Below the pieces are notes generated by a model. It was not told the origin of the DNA. It did no database searches and saw only the letters and a list, made by a program, of their open reading frames with translations. Below, piece by piece: positions 40,328 to 54,560 of a stretch of 64,000 nt of DNA. Made by a program: the position numbers and the translations under genes. Source of the stretch: Scatophagus argus. Taxonomy: Eukaryota; Chordata; Actinopteri; Scatophagidae. Within the stretch, counting starts at the first letter, position 1. Each line of letters opens with the position of its first letter. The stretch spans positions 8,924,862 to 8,988,861 of the forward strand of contig NC_058510.1 of NCBI RefSeq assembly GCF_020382885.2. Reading direction: 5' to 3'.

Positions 40328-42539
40328 GCATTAACTCTAACAGGGGAGGTGAGATGGAGACTGAGGGGAGGAAAATACATGAAAAACGGATCTGGTCATA
40401 TTCAGTCCAGGGTGATGGGGTCAGAAGTATTTTCACTGGACACAGCACTAAGCATTTCTGCTTCAGTGGACAGAGTCCAGTGGGACAAGTAAGGGAGATG
40501 ATATATAGCCAAGGTAGGATTCTAACCAACCACTGAACCAGCAAGCAAAAGTTTGTATACTTCAGCCTCAGTTCACACTGCTAATGGCATTATTTTAAGC
40601 TTTTTAAAACAAAAAAAAAGGTGCTTATTGGTCTGTTGAAACCTAAGGAGCAACACGCATGTTGTGTGTGAAAAACATCTTTACATGCATACTGTGCAGT
40701 GTTGCTTTTAACTCGTCAGCCTGATGTATTGGGCTTACTTATCTTTCCCCTGCAGTGCAGGTGCCAAGAGACAGCTCTCCTTTATCCTGCAATACCACAG
40801 GCTGTAAGTGAACTAAGTATTATGATTGCAAGTGAAGTATGTAGCTGGCAGAGTTGCACAAATATGTGAAGAGCATCTGTTTCCATCTAAACCCTGTGTT
40901 TGCAGTCCATCTAGGCAGCTCAAGAGACATACTGTTTCACCTGCTTGATACCTAAAGATTTTATCTAATTTTATGGGAACTGCTCGACAAGATGAATTTG
41001 GTCTGAAGATGTGCATACTTCTGCTCAAGGGTTTTACAGACTCCAGCTCCAAATCATAGTTAAATATACTGGATTTTAATTGGTTTTATATATGTAATTT
41101 GGTTATTCTTTATACACAGCTCAGCCCCTCCCAAATCCCCCCTAAAAGTCTATTTATCATTTCTGTTGAAATTTTTATGATATTTAATCACATTATATTG
41201 CATTTTAACACAGTAAATGTTAAGGCTGCATTGAACAGAAACATACAAATGTTTACATTGAGCACTTTATGTGACTGTTATGCAACAGTAACTTACAGTA
41301 GATCACTGTGTGACTCATACTCAACATGTCATCATTTGGCACAGTAACTGAACTACTACAGTGAAGCTAATGTCTGGATATTAAAAGGTTTTGTTTGCTG
41401 ATTACTCAATGCCCTCGGGAGGCAGTGGGTCCGCAAGCTTCTGTCGGTAATTGTGAATAGAGGGAGAAGAAACCAATGCAACGTCAAAAGTTATTACTGC
41501 GGCAAGAACATAATTTGAACAGTTTTGCTGCTGATTCAAACTAAGTAATGAATGTAGGAATCTCTGCTCTGGTTATCTGCTTCCATGACATTTCTTTCTA
41601 GTCGGAAATGTCTCGGTGCAGCAATCAGGTCAATTACTTGGATCTCAAGTTATTCAAGTTCAGGAAATAGAAAAGAATCTACAGATATGTATTTTATTAA
41701 CACTAACTGTATTGAATTATGTCACTGTCTCTTCTCTGTTTTTCCACAAAAATGTGTAAACGTTACATTCTGTCACGAGTCAGTGATCCTCGAATGTGCT
41801 GAATGCTGATTAGACAACTTCATTTCAGTGTGACAGCTCAAAATTTGCATCTTCTGGCTCCACAAGGTTATTACTTCATTTGTCTTCCATGGAGTGGCTG
41901 ACTATATATCCCTGCCAGTCGACAGCACACATTTGCTGTTGTTCTCCTTTATTTAGCAATAGGTGATTGGTGACTGGTGCAGGTCCACGCTGAACAGTGC
42001 TGGGGCTTGCACATGGTCAAAGTACAGTGATACAGCATTCCCAGTCCTCTTGAGGACAGTAAAATGAATCTGGTAAATACTATTGCATGCTGGGATAGGC
42101 TACAGCCTTGAATAGAAGTTATCTGAATGAAAAAAGACGTATCAATAACGACAGATGAAGGAAAGAACCAAATTATTCTGGGAATAAATGAGTAAATATA
42201 CATACAAAAAAATTTAAGTCACTATAAGCACACACAACACAGTTTTGTAATGTTGCATGAATGGAAATGCTGAATAGTAATCATATTAACGTGCCAATAC
42301 AACAAACTTGAAGATGCAACAACAACAAAACTCAAATGAAGCATCTAATCATCACAAAGAAAGTTAAAATTTAATGATGTGATAAATTTAAATTAATTCA
42401 CATTGATTTAATAAGCTGATTACACGAAGATGTACTGGAAGTTGTAATGTCGATGTTTCTATCTATATATTTACAAAAGAGAGCAGTAGCAGCAGTAAAA
42501 ATCCAACAACTTTAAACAAACCTTTAAAACTGATGCAGC

Positions 42540-42890
42540 AGGACTTTGAGCTAAATGCTATTCTTAGCTAGCATGCTCACAACGACAAACAGCTGAAGTG
42601 CAGCTGAGACTGATGGGAATGTCATTAGTTTTGCAGGAATTTAGTGTCATGAAGGAGAACGTGGACGTCGGTTGTTCAGACATTTTGCTTAAAACCAAAA
42701 CTGTCAACCTGATAGGAGCGCTAGAGAAAATGTCAGGGGGCCAGCAGAGACATTAGGCCTCTTTCTGGAAACCATGAACCATGTGCATGAAATGTCATAC
42801 CAATTGCTGTGAAGATATTTCAATCTGGACCAAAGTCATGCACCACAACTCAATCGTCAGAATAAATGTCACCAATGGTTTTCTGATAAC
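42540..42890 (+). repeat. dispersed teleost repeat of the GCTAAATGCTA...GATGGGAATGTCATTA type, copy 1
   Basis: It reads GAGCTAAATGCTATTCTTAG, CTAGCATGCTCACAACGACA, then CTGATGGGAATGTCATTAGT, GCGCTAGAGAAAATGTCAGG and CATACCAATTGCTGTGAAGA, in the order known from an abundant fish repeat. Copy 2 is at 61640-61925. It has no ORF and the family is not assigned. Confidence 0.65.
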
Positions 42891-44710
42891 CAGTGCTTAT
42901 ATTTTATGTTTTGGCAACCCTTAAGCTCTGATTAGGTCTGGGCACTAAAAACGCTTGGTTACGGTTAGGAAAAGATTATGATTTGCCTCAAAATATCTGG
43001 CCTTGTCACCCCAAACACACCTGGAATATCACCTGGCATCTTGCTCAACTTACATTTTAATCACTACACACATGGCTGGATATTCTCCAGACGTGACTTT
43101 CAAAATATCAGTCACCAGTCACCAAGGAGTCACACAAATTCAACCCATATAGATGTACTCATACTGTGATACAGCATGTATTGTTGAAATGCTGCTGTAT
43201 GAAATGTACTAAACAAAGATTTAATTCTGGCTACTGGGCTGTGAACCAAAGTGCTGTCCCTAGAGCCGCACCACATGCGCTGGCTAAATACATTACTTTG
43301 GTGACAATTACATAACAGGTCAACATGTGAATTTAATTTTGAAAATCTTGTTGTTGTAGAACTAAATGTGTGCTTTAATCTACTGTAGACCTCTGCTGTA
43401 ATCATTTGTTCACATCTGTCCAGGGATGAGTTGCAGTGCGGTGGTTCAGTTAAAAGACCTTTGTTCATCCACACTAATCCGGTTCAAGGAAACATCCTGC
43501 TGAAGAGAGAAGTCGCTGAATTTGTAACACCTCCAGGACTCTTCAACTGGCCTTGACCTCCAACCCCCGCTGTAGGAGGAGCAAGATCAAGAGGATTTTC
43601 GCCTCGGGTATCAGTACAGCATCACTTTCATATTCTAATTCAATTCCATACTTTCCTCCACACAGACTAATACTCTGCTGAACTTAAGGAACATACTGAC
43701 CCTCAGCGTCGCTGTAAGTATTCCAAGAGTATATCCTCAGTGATTTAAATGGATTTAGAAGGAGATTACTTTGAATGTCTGCGGCTGTGCTCATCAACAA
43801 TCAGCATCAAATGCAACTCGAGCGACTTGAGCCTTGTGATATTTTGAGAGTGAATGCAGAAACCAGCAATTTGTCTAACAAATATTGTTATGCTTTGGTC
43901 AACAATAGCACCAACAAGAACAAAAAAAAAAGCAAATTCCACCCTCCTATGATATTTCCACTTGATACATCCCAAAAATAAACACACAGTGAAGGAAAGA
44001 TCGTCCACGTCCATCTTAATAGCACCTCTCAGCATCACAGCTCCAACTGGTTGATATTCTTGTCCCAAATACCAAGAGCCTGTGGTGTGACAGGAGGGAT
44101 AATTGATCTAGCTGTTTACTAACATTCAGGTCTGATGATGACATTCACAGTTTGCTCATAATTTGCAGTTTTTGTGAAGATGTGTGGGAGGCCGGTGGAG
44201 TATCTTTCACAGCTTTGTCCAAATTCACAGGCCTGAAAGGACAGATGGACGCCATAGCATGTTTGTGCTTTGTGTGAGTGGGTCAAAGAGGAATCTTGAA
44301 TCTAATTTAAGTTATATCCTTGAAATTATGTGAGCAGAGCAGTGGATTAACATTCTGCAGCCCTGATACTCTCATTTTCTTTTAGTCTAAAAGGATTTCT
44401 GAGACAAACCAATTAGAGTATGGAAGTGCTGTCCCCAGAAGAGACTCAAATTCAACTTGACTGACAATTTAAAAAAAGAAAAGAAGAAAAAAGCAATTAC
44501 CATGTTGTGAGTCAAAGCCAAAGTTTGTTAAAAGTTTATTGTTATGCTTGTGTGTGTCCTTGGTCCTTTACTTTGTGCTCAAGGCCCCCAAACTGTCTTA
44601 ACTTTGGTTTAATCAGAATTCAGCATTCTTGTTTTTCTCAGTCATAATCTGCAGATTATGCTCGTTCTGGAGCAAAGCAAAGAAGGGAGGTCCACACATT
44701 TAGGTAAACA

Positions 44711-44795
44711 CGTACTTCATTATGGATAACTCAACATGAACAAGCTGCCATATGTTGAGTCAGCAATCACTAGAACTACCTGTAGCATAAACCAA
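44711..44795 (+). repeat. direct repeat, copy 1
   Basis: The block ATGGATAACTCAACATGAAC...TATGTTGAGTCAGCAATCAC...GTAGCATAAACCAAG recurs in the same orientation at 45930-46017 with about three quarters of bases kept by eye. Both copies lie near short stretches mentioning AAAGAAGG. This is a diverged duplication or two insertions of one repeat. Confidence 0.65.
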
Positions 44796-45929
44796 GGCTC
44801 TACTAAGCAAAATCAAAACTGAACAAAAGTGCTGGAAAGGCACTAGTTTTGATGGATGAAGTGAGAGGTCCGCCATCTTGGAACCACCCACTTAATAAAG
44901 GCCACCAAGCAGGTGAGGCTAAGAAGAGGCAGTCCAAAACTAATAATTTTTCCAATCCACTGTGCTTTGCTCTTGGCTTTTCTTTTCCCGAATCACCAGT
45001 TACAGTAATAGACATCATCATTACTTGATGCCTGGTAGCACATCAGAGTGAGAATGAAGGTATGTTGAATCTTTCTGTTTTAAATGCCACAAAGTGAACT
45101 GAGTGGTATGCATATGTATTTATGGAGATTGTTGGCAACCATCATTATTTTTTTTAGGGTTTTAGGTTTGACAAGCCTGGATACACTGAACATGCTTTGT
45201 AGTATGTCCCTCAGCTCTCTCTCTTTTGTGTGTGTATTATATGGAATGATTAAGCAGCTGCCTACAGAGCTTCACTTGGTAACATGAGGCAGAGATGGGA
45301 AATGTGTAGGTTCAGATTAGAGAGCAGCTATTTCAGGCGGCAGGTTTTCCCTGCAGGATTCATACAGTCATGTTGTTCTGCACTTGTGAGCTCTTCTGTG
45401 GAGCACATAGTAATGCGTTTTTGTGTTATTGGAATGCATATTCTACCATCCCCAAAGTCAAAATTAAACTCACAGAGGAGAACCCTGACTGTATAAATTG
45501 TATCTTGCATGCTGTGTTCTTTAATCTGAGCCAATTATTCAGAGGCTGCGACCACACTGAACTGCCACTGAGTGCACAGAAATGTAATGTATTGTCGCTG
45601 CCAGCCTAGCTTTGCTCGAGAACTTTAATAAATGGCTCCATAATTCAACTTTTTAGACATTGTATTGTATTTGCCAAAAGCATCAGCAAATCCAAACTTG
45701 TTTGTTTGCCAAAAAGGAAGCAAAAATCTGGCAAAGACAGATCCATTATCATCTTGGTTAGGATAGGGTTTTAGAAATATGACAAAAAAGTTTCCACTTG
45801 CCTCTAAAGAAACAAACTAAAACTAAATGTTCATTAAGGAGAGTGTCCTCCCAAATGGGCATGTTTACGTTCACAAAGCAGGAGTATAACAAAGAAGGCC
45901 ACATGGCAGCCATTCAAATAAACAAGAAA

Positions 45930-46017
45930 CGTATTAATGGATAACTCAGCATAAGCAAACTACAATGTGTTGAGTCAGCAGTCAGTAGTACCCAAACTAA
46001 CTGTAACATAAACCGAG
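45930..46017 (+). repeat. direct repeat, copy 2
   Basis: This is the partner of 44711-44795: ATGGATAACTCAGCATAAGC, then TGTGTTGAGTCAGCAGTCAG, then TGTAACATAAACCGAG. The two copies start about 1.2 kb apart in direct orientation. Confidence 0.65.
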
Positions 46018-47557
46018 TTTAAATATATTTCCTGATCACATACCTGTATGTGGCCCCCTTTATAGCACATCCATACTGTTCTGAAGGTGTTTATGTGATT
46101 CACCTTGAGGCATGGAGCCAGCGGGACACAGTTTTTTTGATCGATGACCTCGAGTAACAGCCGATCATCTCCAAAAATGCTGAATGTGCACTGTGAGTGA
46201 GTGGGACATTTACAGTCAGTGGCTGAGGGACTGGCCTGCGGGCAGGCGGTCCTCTATATCAAAGAGAGAAAAGACCAAAGGTGGAGAATTTAGGAGTTGG
46301 TGTGGTGACAAAGTTGGACAAGTGGCTGGGATTGATGGAAGGACGGCAGAAACGATGAGGCAGGTGAGGATGAGAGACTTTCACTGACAAAGAAAAATTG
46401 ATACTCATAATCTGTGTGTGCCGATGTAAACTACTGACCTACATTTTAAATATGATCAACCTGTTCTCTTGGGAAATTTGCTGTAACGTCATACTCAACC
46501 ACAAACAAAATCTCTCCTAAGCTTTGCTTTCATTTTTCATGACTTTAAAGTAAAATTCTGTTTTTTTATAACCTGGGTCTTATTTTTGTAGTTCTGTAAC
46601 AACAGTAATATATACTGTATATATAATAAATATAATATAGTAATATATACTGTGGTTGAGATATGACTCCTACATTTTCTATAATGTTTCTCATTTTTTA
46701 TCAGACCCCCCAGCCTCCTAAATGGCCATTTTCCAACTGTAATTCAGGCTTTATGCTATGTTATGACTCAACCCTAAAGATGATGTCCTCAGGGTTATTT
46801 TTTCAGACTCTGGAAAGCTTCATTGAGGGCCACAGCAAACGTTATTCAACTGTTTTTACAGGTGGAGCATTGCGACCTTAAAACTGAAATTTCATGTGTA
46901 CAATACAAGAAAGAAATGGCATAAAGGTGTAAAAAGCACCTCAAGCTACTCAATCTTACAGGGAGGAGATAATGAAGGTGAACTGGCTATACTTTCTATA
47001 GTCCTGTGGTTCCAGATGTGCTTCCAAATAGTGGCTTATATAATGTAGCTATATTTGTGTCTGATTGTCTGAATGTGTGTGAATGTGTGTTTTTATTAAA
47101 TTAATAGGGCTGAAAATATTTAGTATAGAAAAATATTACAAACCTGCATTTTCACTTTTAGTTTTGCTGAGCTATAAAGCATTGTGCCCATTTCAATATA
47201 ATATAATACTAAGTTAAAACCAAAACAAACCAATAGAATGATCACAGATCCACTGGAGGATGATATTACATAGAGAACACCCCAGCACTGTGTGGAAACC
47301 TTCTGGTCTCACAGTGGCAGACTGTGCTGAATGATTTCGTCCTTGCCTTAAACCTTGTTTAGCATCAGCGGCGAGTATGGAAGCACCCTGCAGACCCTGT
47401 GTATGATTCATAAATACAGACACACATTCACAAAACCTTAAAGATACAATCCTGATCTATTCTGCAGTTTCCCACAGTGTGAGGTGTCCTGAAGCCCTCA
47501 GCACGTTCTTCATGGTACACTGAAGCTCCTCGCCATGATCTTCGTTCGGCCAGCAGA

Positions 47558-47593
47558 TTTGTTTTTTTTTTTTTGTTTTTTGTTTTTTTTTAT
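47558..47593. repeat. interrupted poly-T tract
   Basis: About 36 bp of T runs broken by single G residues. It could be a retroposon tail on the minus strand, but no body is recognisable beside it. Confidence 0.75.
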
Positions 47594-50500
47594 GGATACC
47601 TGTGACTTAATGAGAGGTGAGAGCCGTCAATAGGATCAATAGGCTCATTGATGCATATCTCAGTAGCTTCACTTCACAGACCTCATGCCCTCAGTTCAGA
47701 GGCATGCAGTTGTATCTCCACCATGTACACATACATACACACACATGCATTCATACACATGTAGAGATCTTGGCAGAGTTGGCCCTGATTGCTGTGGATA
47801 TCAATATAACATCAATCAAAGTATGTGATCTATAATTGAGTAGAGCCAACACACCATAGTGAAAGGTATAATTCATGGCTCGTATATCATAGTTACTACT
47901 CTACATGTGAGGCGTGAGAAAACTTGAGAAACTTTATGACTGGGTTTGAAATTTGGTATCAAAATGTGTGTATCTCCTCTGTCACAGACTGAGGTCTTTA
48001 GCTTGTCTGACTAACTAACTAACAAAATATGATTGAATCAACAGTGAAAAACTGTCAGGCAGACATATTGAATCTATACTGATGCCTGATGTTGAACCCA
48101 AATTCAAAGAGCTTGTTATGTTTGATATTGAATAGATGTCAGGTTTTCAATCCTGACTGACACAGAATCACTACTGATTCTAAAAAGGTGTCTCAGACTG
48201 AATATCATTTCATTTTGATCTATTAAATCAATGTTACGCTGACATCTGAAATCATGTTGAGTGTGTCAAATGTGTTTCACTTGTTAGGAATTCCTGTTTT
48301 GTTTTGTTTTTAATTGCGCTGGAAAAGTATAACCATGTGGCCATGTGTTCACTAATTCCCAACAGACGTTCCTCTTTATGCATGAAATCCTCAGTGATAT
48401 CGACAAGCACTTTCTCCGCTGGGTATGTATGTTGGAGATATAGACAGGAGGGTGTCTCGTTAGATAGCCTCTCATGTTTCGTGGCGTCAGATGTGGTGAT
48501 GGGAAATGTACAGATCATCAATAATCACAGCAAAGAATAACGGCAACTGCAGAAAAACAGAATTTCAGCTTCCTTTTTTCTGATAATGTCAATTTTCACT
48601 TAATAAGTACAGAAATACAGAAAAGGAAATCCAGGATTCTAGATTGAGCATTGAATATTACTGAATACACGTGCTACATAACGAGCACCTGGTGTCATTT
48701 TAGGCATCAGGTGTGTATTTTTGTGTGTGTGTCCTTGGATCAAGATGTCATTGATGGGAACAGATGGTTAAAACAAGTGAAAACATCGGTCACTAGTGTA
48801 CAGATGCCACCTCCACACTATCTGTGGCACTCATCACATTCATTGGCCAATTGTTTCAACAAAGTGGAAACACTGACTCCTCATTTCTCTACGCAAACAT
48901 TATGTTTTCCAAAAAGGATAAGGTCTCTGTGACCTGTAGATTTTTTTTAAATGATCAGTTTACAAGGCTCTCAAAAGTTTAACACCCTAAGCTAAAAGTC
49001 TGATCTTTTACACACCAAAAGCTGCAAGTCAAGTCAAAAACGTATATTTAAGAAAAACAAGCTTGGAGATGTCATTTTGTTTATGGCCCAACCTCTGCAA
49101 TAGTCTGCATATGTAGAATCAAAAACACATCATTTTAAATTTGCTTTTAATTGTATTTGGAATTTTATTAATTTGGAGGATTTATTATTTGTGACATGAC
49201 AATGACAATACAACACAAAAAGACAGAAGTCTAGAAATCTAGTTCTAAAATATTGCTCTGAACAACTGTATATCATCTCAGGGAAAAATGAGTTCTAATA
49301 AACCAGACTTCTCTTATTCATAAGTTAATATGAGGAATGGATGGCAGATACAATCTCAACATTTTATTAAAATTTGTTTTCTTTTTTGCTCTCTGCAGTC
49401 ACAAAGCCTGACTTTCATGGCCTCATTGTTCAATAGTCTAGATATTGAACTTGTTTCACATGCCAAGTTCTGCATAAAAATGATGCTCAGATGACTGCCC
49501 AAAATAATGATGTCTGTCTGAAAAGAAAAACAGAACAAGTCACCGGAGTTGTGTGATGTCATTTCTTGTTATAGTAGCGAGTGAGACAAGACAAACAATT
49601 CTTAGCTAGCTAGGTGATTATTCTGTAGCTACCATTGATCTATACGGTCAGGCAGTGAAGTGTCATGCAGAAATAAAAAAGTTTTTGATTGAGTGGTTAT
49701 GTCTCCAGACCGATCTGATTGGTTCGTGGACTGTTGCATGATGCAGTGCAGATTTAACAGACTCAGCGTCAACAAAGACTGTCCGAGGCAACGCCATGTC
49801 AGACGCTCACATGCGGTTAGAACGCTGTGTAATACCTGCTTAACGTCAATGAATGGAAACACGCATAAGTTTACATGAGTTTCTTTTGCAGATTTTCTGG
49901 AAATTCTGTTAAAATTTCTGATTAATATGCTCTGTTATCTTAATTCGTCCATCAAGTGTCTTTGAATTTAAGTGGAACAGCTATGAGTACTTCTTGCCCC
50001 ACATGGGATTTAGCAACAGTATTAGGAAAAAAAATGGATTAAAATATTTTGAAAAATATTGCATCAGACTTAGTATAGACAGGACAGAAAAAAATACTTG
50101 ATCAGGAAGTCCTGCTTTTGCCTGAGCTCTTTGGCTTTCAGCAGCAGATATTAATAAAGTCACTTCATAGAGAGACCGGCCGACCGACTGTTTTGGTTAA
50201 TTAAATTTTTCCCACAGTATTTCCCGCAGTGTTTCATAATTGCCAATGTTCTGCACACCAAATGACAGTCTGATCTAATCGGCAGCTACGAGACGTATCA
50301 TTTATAGGCCAGTCACCATGCATACTGTGCTCTGTAGTTTAATATTCTTTTTCTTTTAGGGTGCATGTGTGCATCAGAGCAGCTCCCGGCCTCGTCTACA
50401 GATGGGTGCACAGTCACTGACACAACAGACAGATGGAGATGGTGACGCCATCCGTAGTGAATCACTTGCTGCTCAGTTGCATCCATGTATATATAGGCCG

Positions 50501-51504
50501 AAGTCTCACCAGAGCGAGTGGTGACCTTCAGGAAGGATTTATATACTGTTTAATTTAAATAAAAACTTTTTGGGGGATTTCAAGAGGGGAAAGTAAAGAA
50601 AAGAAAAAGAATGAAATTATAATAAAAAAAAGAAAATAATCCAAACAGCTGCAGCATGTCTGAGCTACACAAGCCTCATAACTCAGAAACAAACTTGAAC
50701 GAATGAAACTCAAATATGAAAATAAGATTAGCAGAGTTCATCACAGCCACACCGTGATTATTGTGGTGGCTTAATAATTAATGCTTTAAGAGTAAATGTG
50801 TGTTTGCTGGAGGTGATTCTCAGTTCATCACAAAATGAATTGCTCCGTCAGAGGAATTAACGTGATGAATCACCCTGATGCTGAGCTCTGAGGCTGCAGG
50901 CTGTTTTTCTCCAATCTGCACTTCATAATATACGGCTGGAGTAGCACTGATTTGACTTTACGTTTTATAATAGAGGCGTTGAGGCTAATGCCGCTCTGCG
51001 TTAGGCCCCCCGAATAAGTGATCAGCCTGAAAAGCTTCTTTGTTTCCGCATTATTAATGCGGTTTCACTGTGTTTCGGGGGCATTTTCAGGGACACTGAC
51101 ATTGTGCTCCTGAGGATGTCAATAGCCTCCGTTTCATTAGATCAGTTACCTGAGAGAAAATGAATGAGATTGTAATTTTAATTTGTCCCAAACTGTCATC
51201 AAAGGGAAAGGAAAGAGCTGTGTAAGCAGAAATATCCAAAAATATATTTAATTATTCCTAGTTTCTCTTAAAAACCAGAACAACAAAAAATCTTTCTTAT
51301 ATTATTCCACGTTATATTCCTGTTAATGATGCTCTCTAGTTACTGCTGTAAATGATGTACAGGTGCAGAGGTGTTTCTAGCTTAGTGCTAGAGACTGGCC
51401 AGAAGCTATTTTTTTAGCTAGTCTCTCTAAGTCAGTGGATCCCAAACTTCCTATTATTAAGGACCAATAAATTGACAAAACCACCAGTATTAAGATAAGG
51501 ATGT

Positions 51505-51865
51505 TTTTCAGGGGTCGGGCTCCACCCCTCTCTTCCAATGAAGGGAAATCTTAATGCTTCATCATACCAAGACATTTTGGACAATGCTATGCTTCCAACT
51601 TTGTTTGGGGAAGGTTCTATTTCTATTCCAGCATGACTGTGCCCCAGTGCACAAAGCAAAGTCCATAAAGACATGGTTGAATGAGTTTGAAGTGGAAGAA
51701 CTTGACTGACCCACACAGAGCCCTGACCTCAACCCCATGCAACACCTTTGGGATGAACTGGAATGGAAAGTGTAAGCCAGACCTTTTGGCCCAACATCAG
51801 TGCCTGACTTCACGAATGCTCTACTGCATGAATGGGCAAAAATTCCCACAGAAACAGGCAACCCT
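51505..51865 (+). pseudogene. decayed Tc1/mariner-type transposase fragment
   Basis: The translated fragment keeps the C-terminal half of a Tc1-like DDE transposase. NLNASSYQDILDNAMLPTLF is followed after a frameshift (between 51560 and 51626) by FQHDCAPVHKAKSIKTW, with the second catalytic Asp, and then SPDLNPMQHLWDELE. The third catalytic residue of this block, normally Glu in NPIEHLW, is Gln here. In-frame stops occur where Trp and Arg codons are expected (LD-stop-P and KV-stop-A). No inverted terminal repeats are visible. It is an immobile relic. Confidence 0.85.
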
Positions 51866-54429
51866 GGTGTTAATTTACTTTTCTCATAGACAATGTTACT
51901 TGACTGTCCATCGTTGCACTTGGACTGGACAGACAAGAAACTCTACCAGTTCAATCATCAGCACAAAAGACTGATGACTGCTTTCAAAAATCTCTGGATT
52001 CTTTCACAAAAGCTTTGGGTTAGAGATTAATTACAACTGCCAAGCTGTATTTCAGCAAGAAACACAGTCAGTAAACGTACAATTTTGCTGTGTGTCATTG
52101 AGATCACAAACTAAAGATCACATTTTGAGAAAAACATCCATAGGGTCTCTGGAGACCTTGGAAGTTTTTCATTAGAAAAAACATTTTTTATCATGTTTGA
52201 CATTTTGATACCAGAACTTTATTAAAAACAAACAAGATTTTAATATGAGAAAATTAACTGAGAAATTATTGAATTAGACAGGGTGTACCTTAAATGCATA
52301 TAGTCCCGATGTATGCATTTAAGGGTTAATAATAGTTTCTTGTTAATGTGTATATGATGCAGTGCTGCAAAGTTGCTTTCAACTCACTAAATAGCTGTAC
52401 TATGAAGCTACAGGATGTTTTTCCACAAACAAACTTATGTTAATGTTTTTCTGGATATGGTACCATCAATACTTAAAAAAAAAAAAACACATAATGAAGC
52501 AAACCTAATGATCCATTTCTCCATATGGAGCATTAAAGTTCCATTTCATAAGTGTCGCTGGAAACTGACATTTCCAAGTGTGACTTCAGTCATTTCCTAT
52601 CATTCATTCCACAGCTGCTTCTGGGAAACTCTTCGTAACTGGACATGGCAAATATCAATAAATATGTCGGGCTGTTAAAGGTGCTGGGAGTGAATTTCTA
52701 TTAAGTCCTGCCAGCAGCAGCTAAATTATCGGAGCATAGAGATGGGTAGTCAAAGCACTGCAAGGGCCGCTTTGGCTTGTGGCTATAGATTCATGCTCAG
52801 TTTTACAACCACTAAAATCAGAGGGGAGTGATGGAGGTTCATTGATTGCCATATGGAAAGAGAGAGTGCATTACATTTGGATTGAATACAGCACTGCAGA
52901 TGAATAATTTCAGCTGATAACAACATGCAAAGGTGTCTCGGTCAGAGAGAGCTTACTTCATAGCAATTAAAATACACCTCGAGCCACAGATTAATGAAGT
53001 ATATCATGTAGTACAAATGGCATGTGTAGTGTGGAGTTAACCATGACCATGAACAAGCCTTTTCTTCCCAGCTCGCAAATGCTTTGATCCCAAAAGTGAC
53101 ATGTTCATTAAATACACGGCACATTTTATATGAAGCTACTCAGGGAAAACAATAAGTGAAAAAAAAGAGTTACAGGCTGCTTTGTGCTCATTACAAGTCC
53201 AGAAGAATATTTTGAATATTCCCAAGTCAACCTCTTTAACATAACACTAAGCTTTAAGTGTTTTGTTACTGTTTTTGAATCTCTGCAGCAATTTAAAAAC
53301 GTGTCTACATCAAAGTTTTCTTCTTTTTCTTCAAACGATACCTTCAGGTGAAATCCCACCTGATTAGTTTCAGCAGAGGATGAATATTCGATGTGTTTAA
53401 ATGTCTTACTTCTGTGTCAGCAAGGTTTGAACCAGAGAAGTACACATGATTCAAGATTCACCCTGCTGCCTTTGTAATTCACCCCGCAGGGCTGTCAGAC
53501 CAAAACTCAATTTGATCCCCATTTCTGTCATTTGTAACCCCTTCTCGATCCTCATAATCTTCTATCAGACCTCTGTATATGACATTGATAAATCAGACTG
53601 AACTGCTTCAGCCACATTGAGACAAATTAAGGTCAAGGTATTAGGAAATGTACATCATCGAGACGACTTTCTCCTGACCTCAGCTTCGTCTGTCCAGCTG
53701 AGCCAGATCAGCCACAGTGACTGAGCTGAACTGAAATTAATTATGAAGCTGAATTAAGGATATAACTAATGTCTATTTCATTGTTCCCCCTGGTTTACTT
53801 TGTGCAGCATGTGATTTTGTCTCTGGTGAATAGTTTATATTCTCTAAGGTGTTTTGTGAACAAACTGCTGGATGATGGATGCATTCAAATTAGTAGGAGA
53901 TTACAGGTAAGATTTTAGACAGAGAGCGGAGGCATTGTGATTTAAATGGATGTCAGGAGACCAATTTTAGATTACTATGACCAGCAGAATATTTGCAGCT
54001 ACAGGAATAACAACATTTCTCTGTTAAATTATTCATAAACTGTACTATATTGCATGTATGTATGTATGAGTAGGAATGTCTGCTCAATCAGATGGGACAT
54101 ATGGAAGGAAAGAACGACAGCAGTGTCAGAATTGAGCGTGGAGCGGAGTATTTACCTGCTATAATTATTCAAATGAAGATGATTCATCTAATTCAAATGA
54201 CGACCATGTCATCACACGCACTGAAATGAAAACACTGATGCATAATGAAAACCTGTTCTGAGTTGTGGCTTCAAGTGGTTTTGCTATTTGCACAAACTAA
54301 AGATGTATTTAAAAAATGGTGCCCCTTTCATTCTTTCACCAAAGCTTCCCACTCAGCTGGCTCCATCCATGAATGACATCCAGATTTATAATATGTTCAG
54401 CTGCTCCTGGTGGCTTGGCGCCCAAGGTG

Positions 54430-54560
54430 GTGCAGTGTAACTAAGTACATTTACTCAAGTACTTTACTGTACTTAAGTCAGAGCTATTTACACTCGAGTA
54501 TCTCCATTTCATGGAACTTTATACTTCTAAAAGTCTGAGACTTTCCCCAGTTCATGGTCC
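54430..54560. repeat. dispersed AAGTACATTTACTCAAGTAC-type repeat, copy B
   Basis: It contains AAGTACATTTACTCAAGTAC, TTTACTGTACTTAAGTC and ATGGAACTTTATACTTCTA, the typical wording of a widespread fish repeat also present at 4690-5040 and 57530-57620. Confidence 0.65.
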
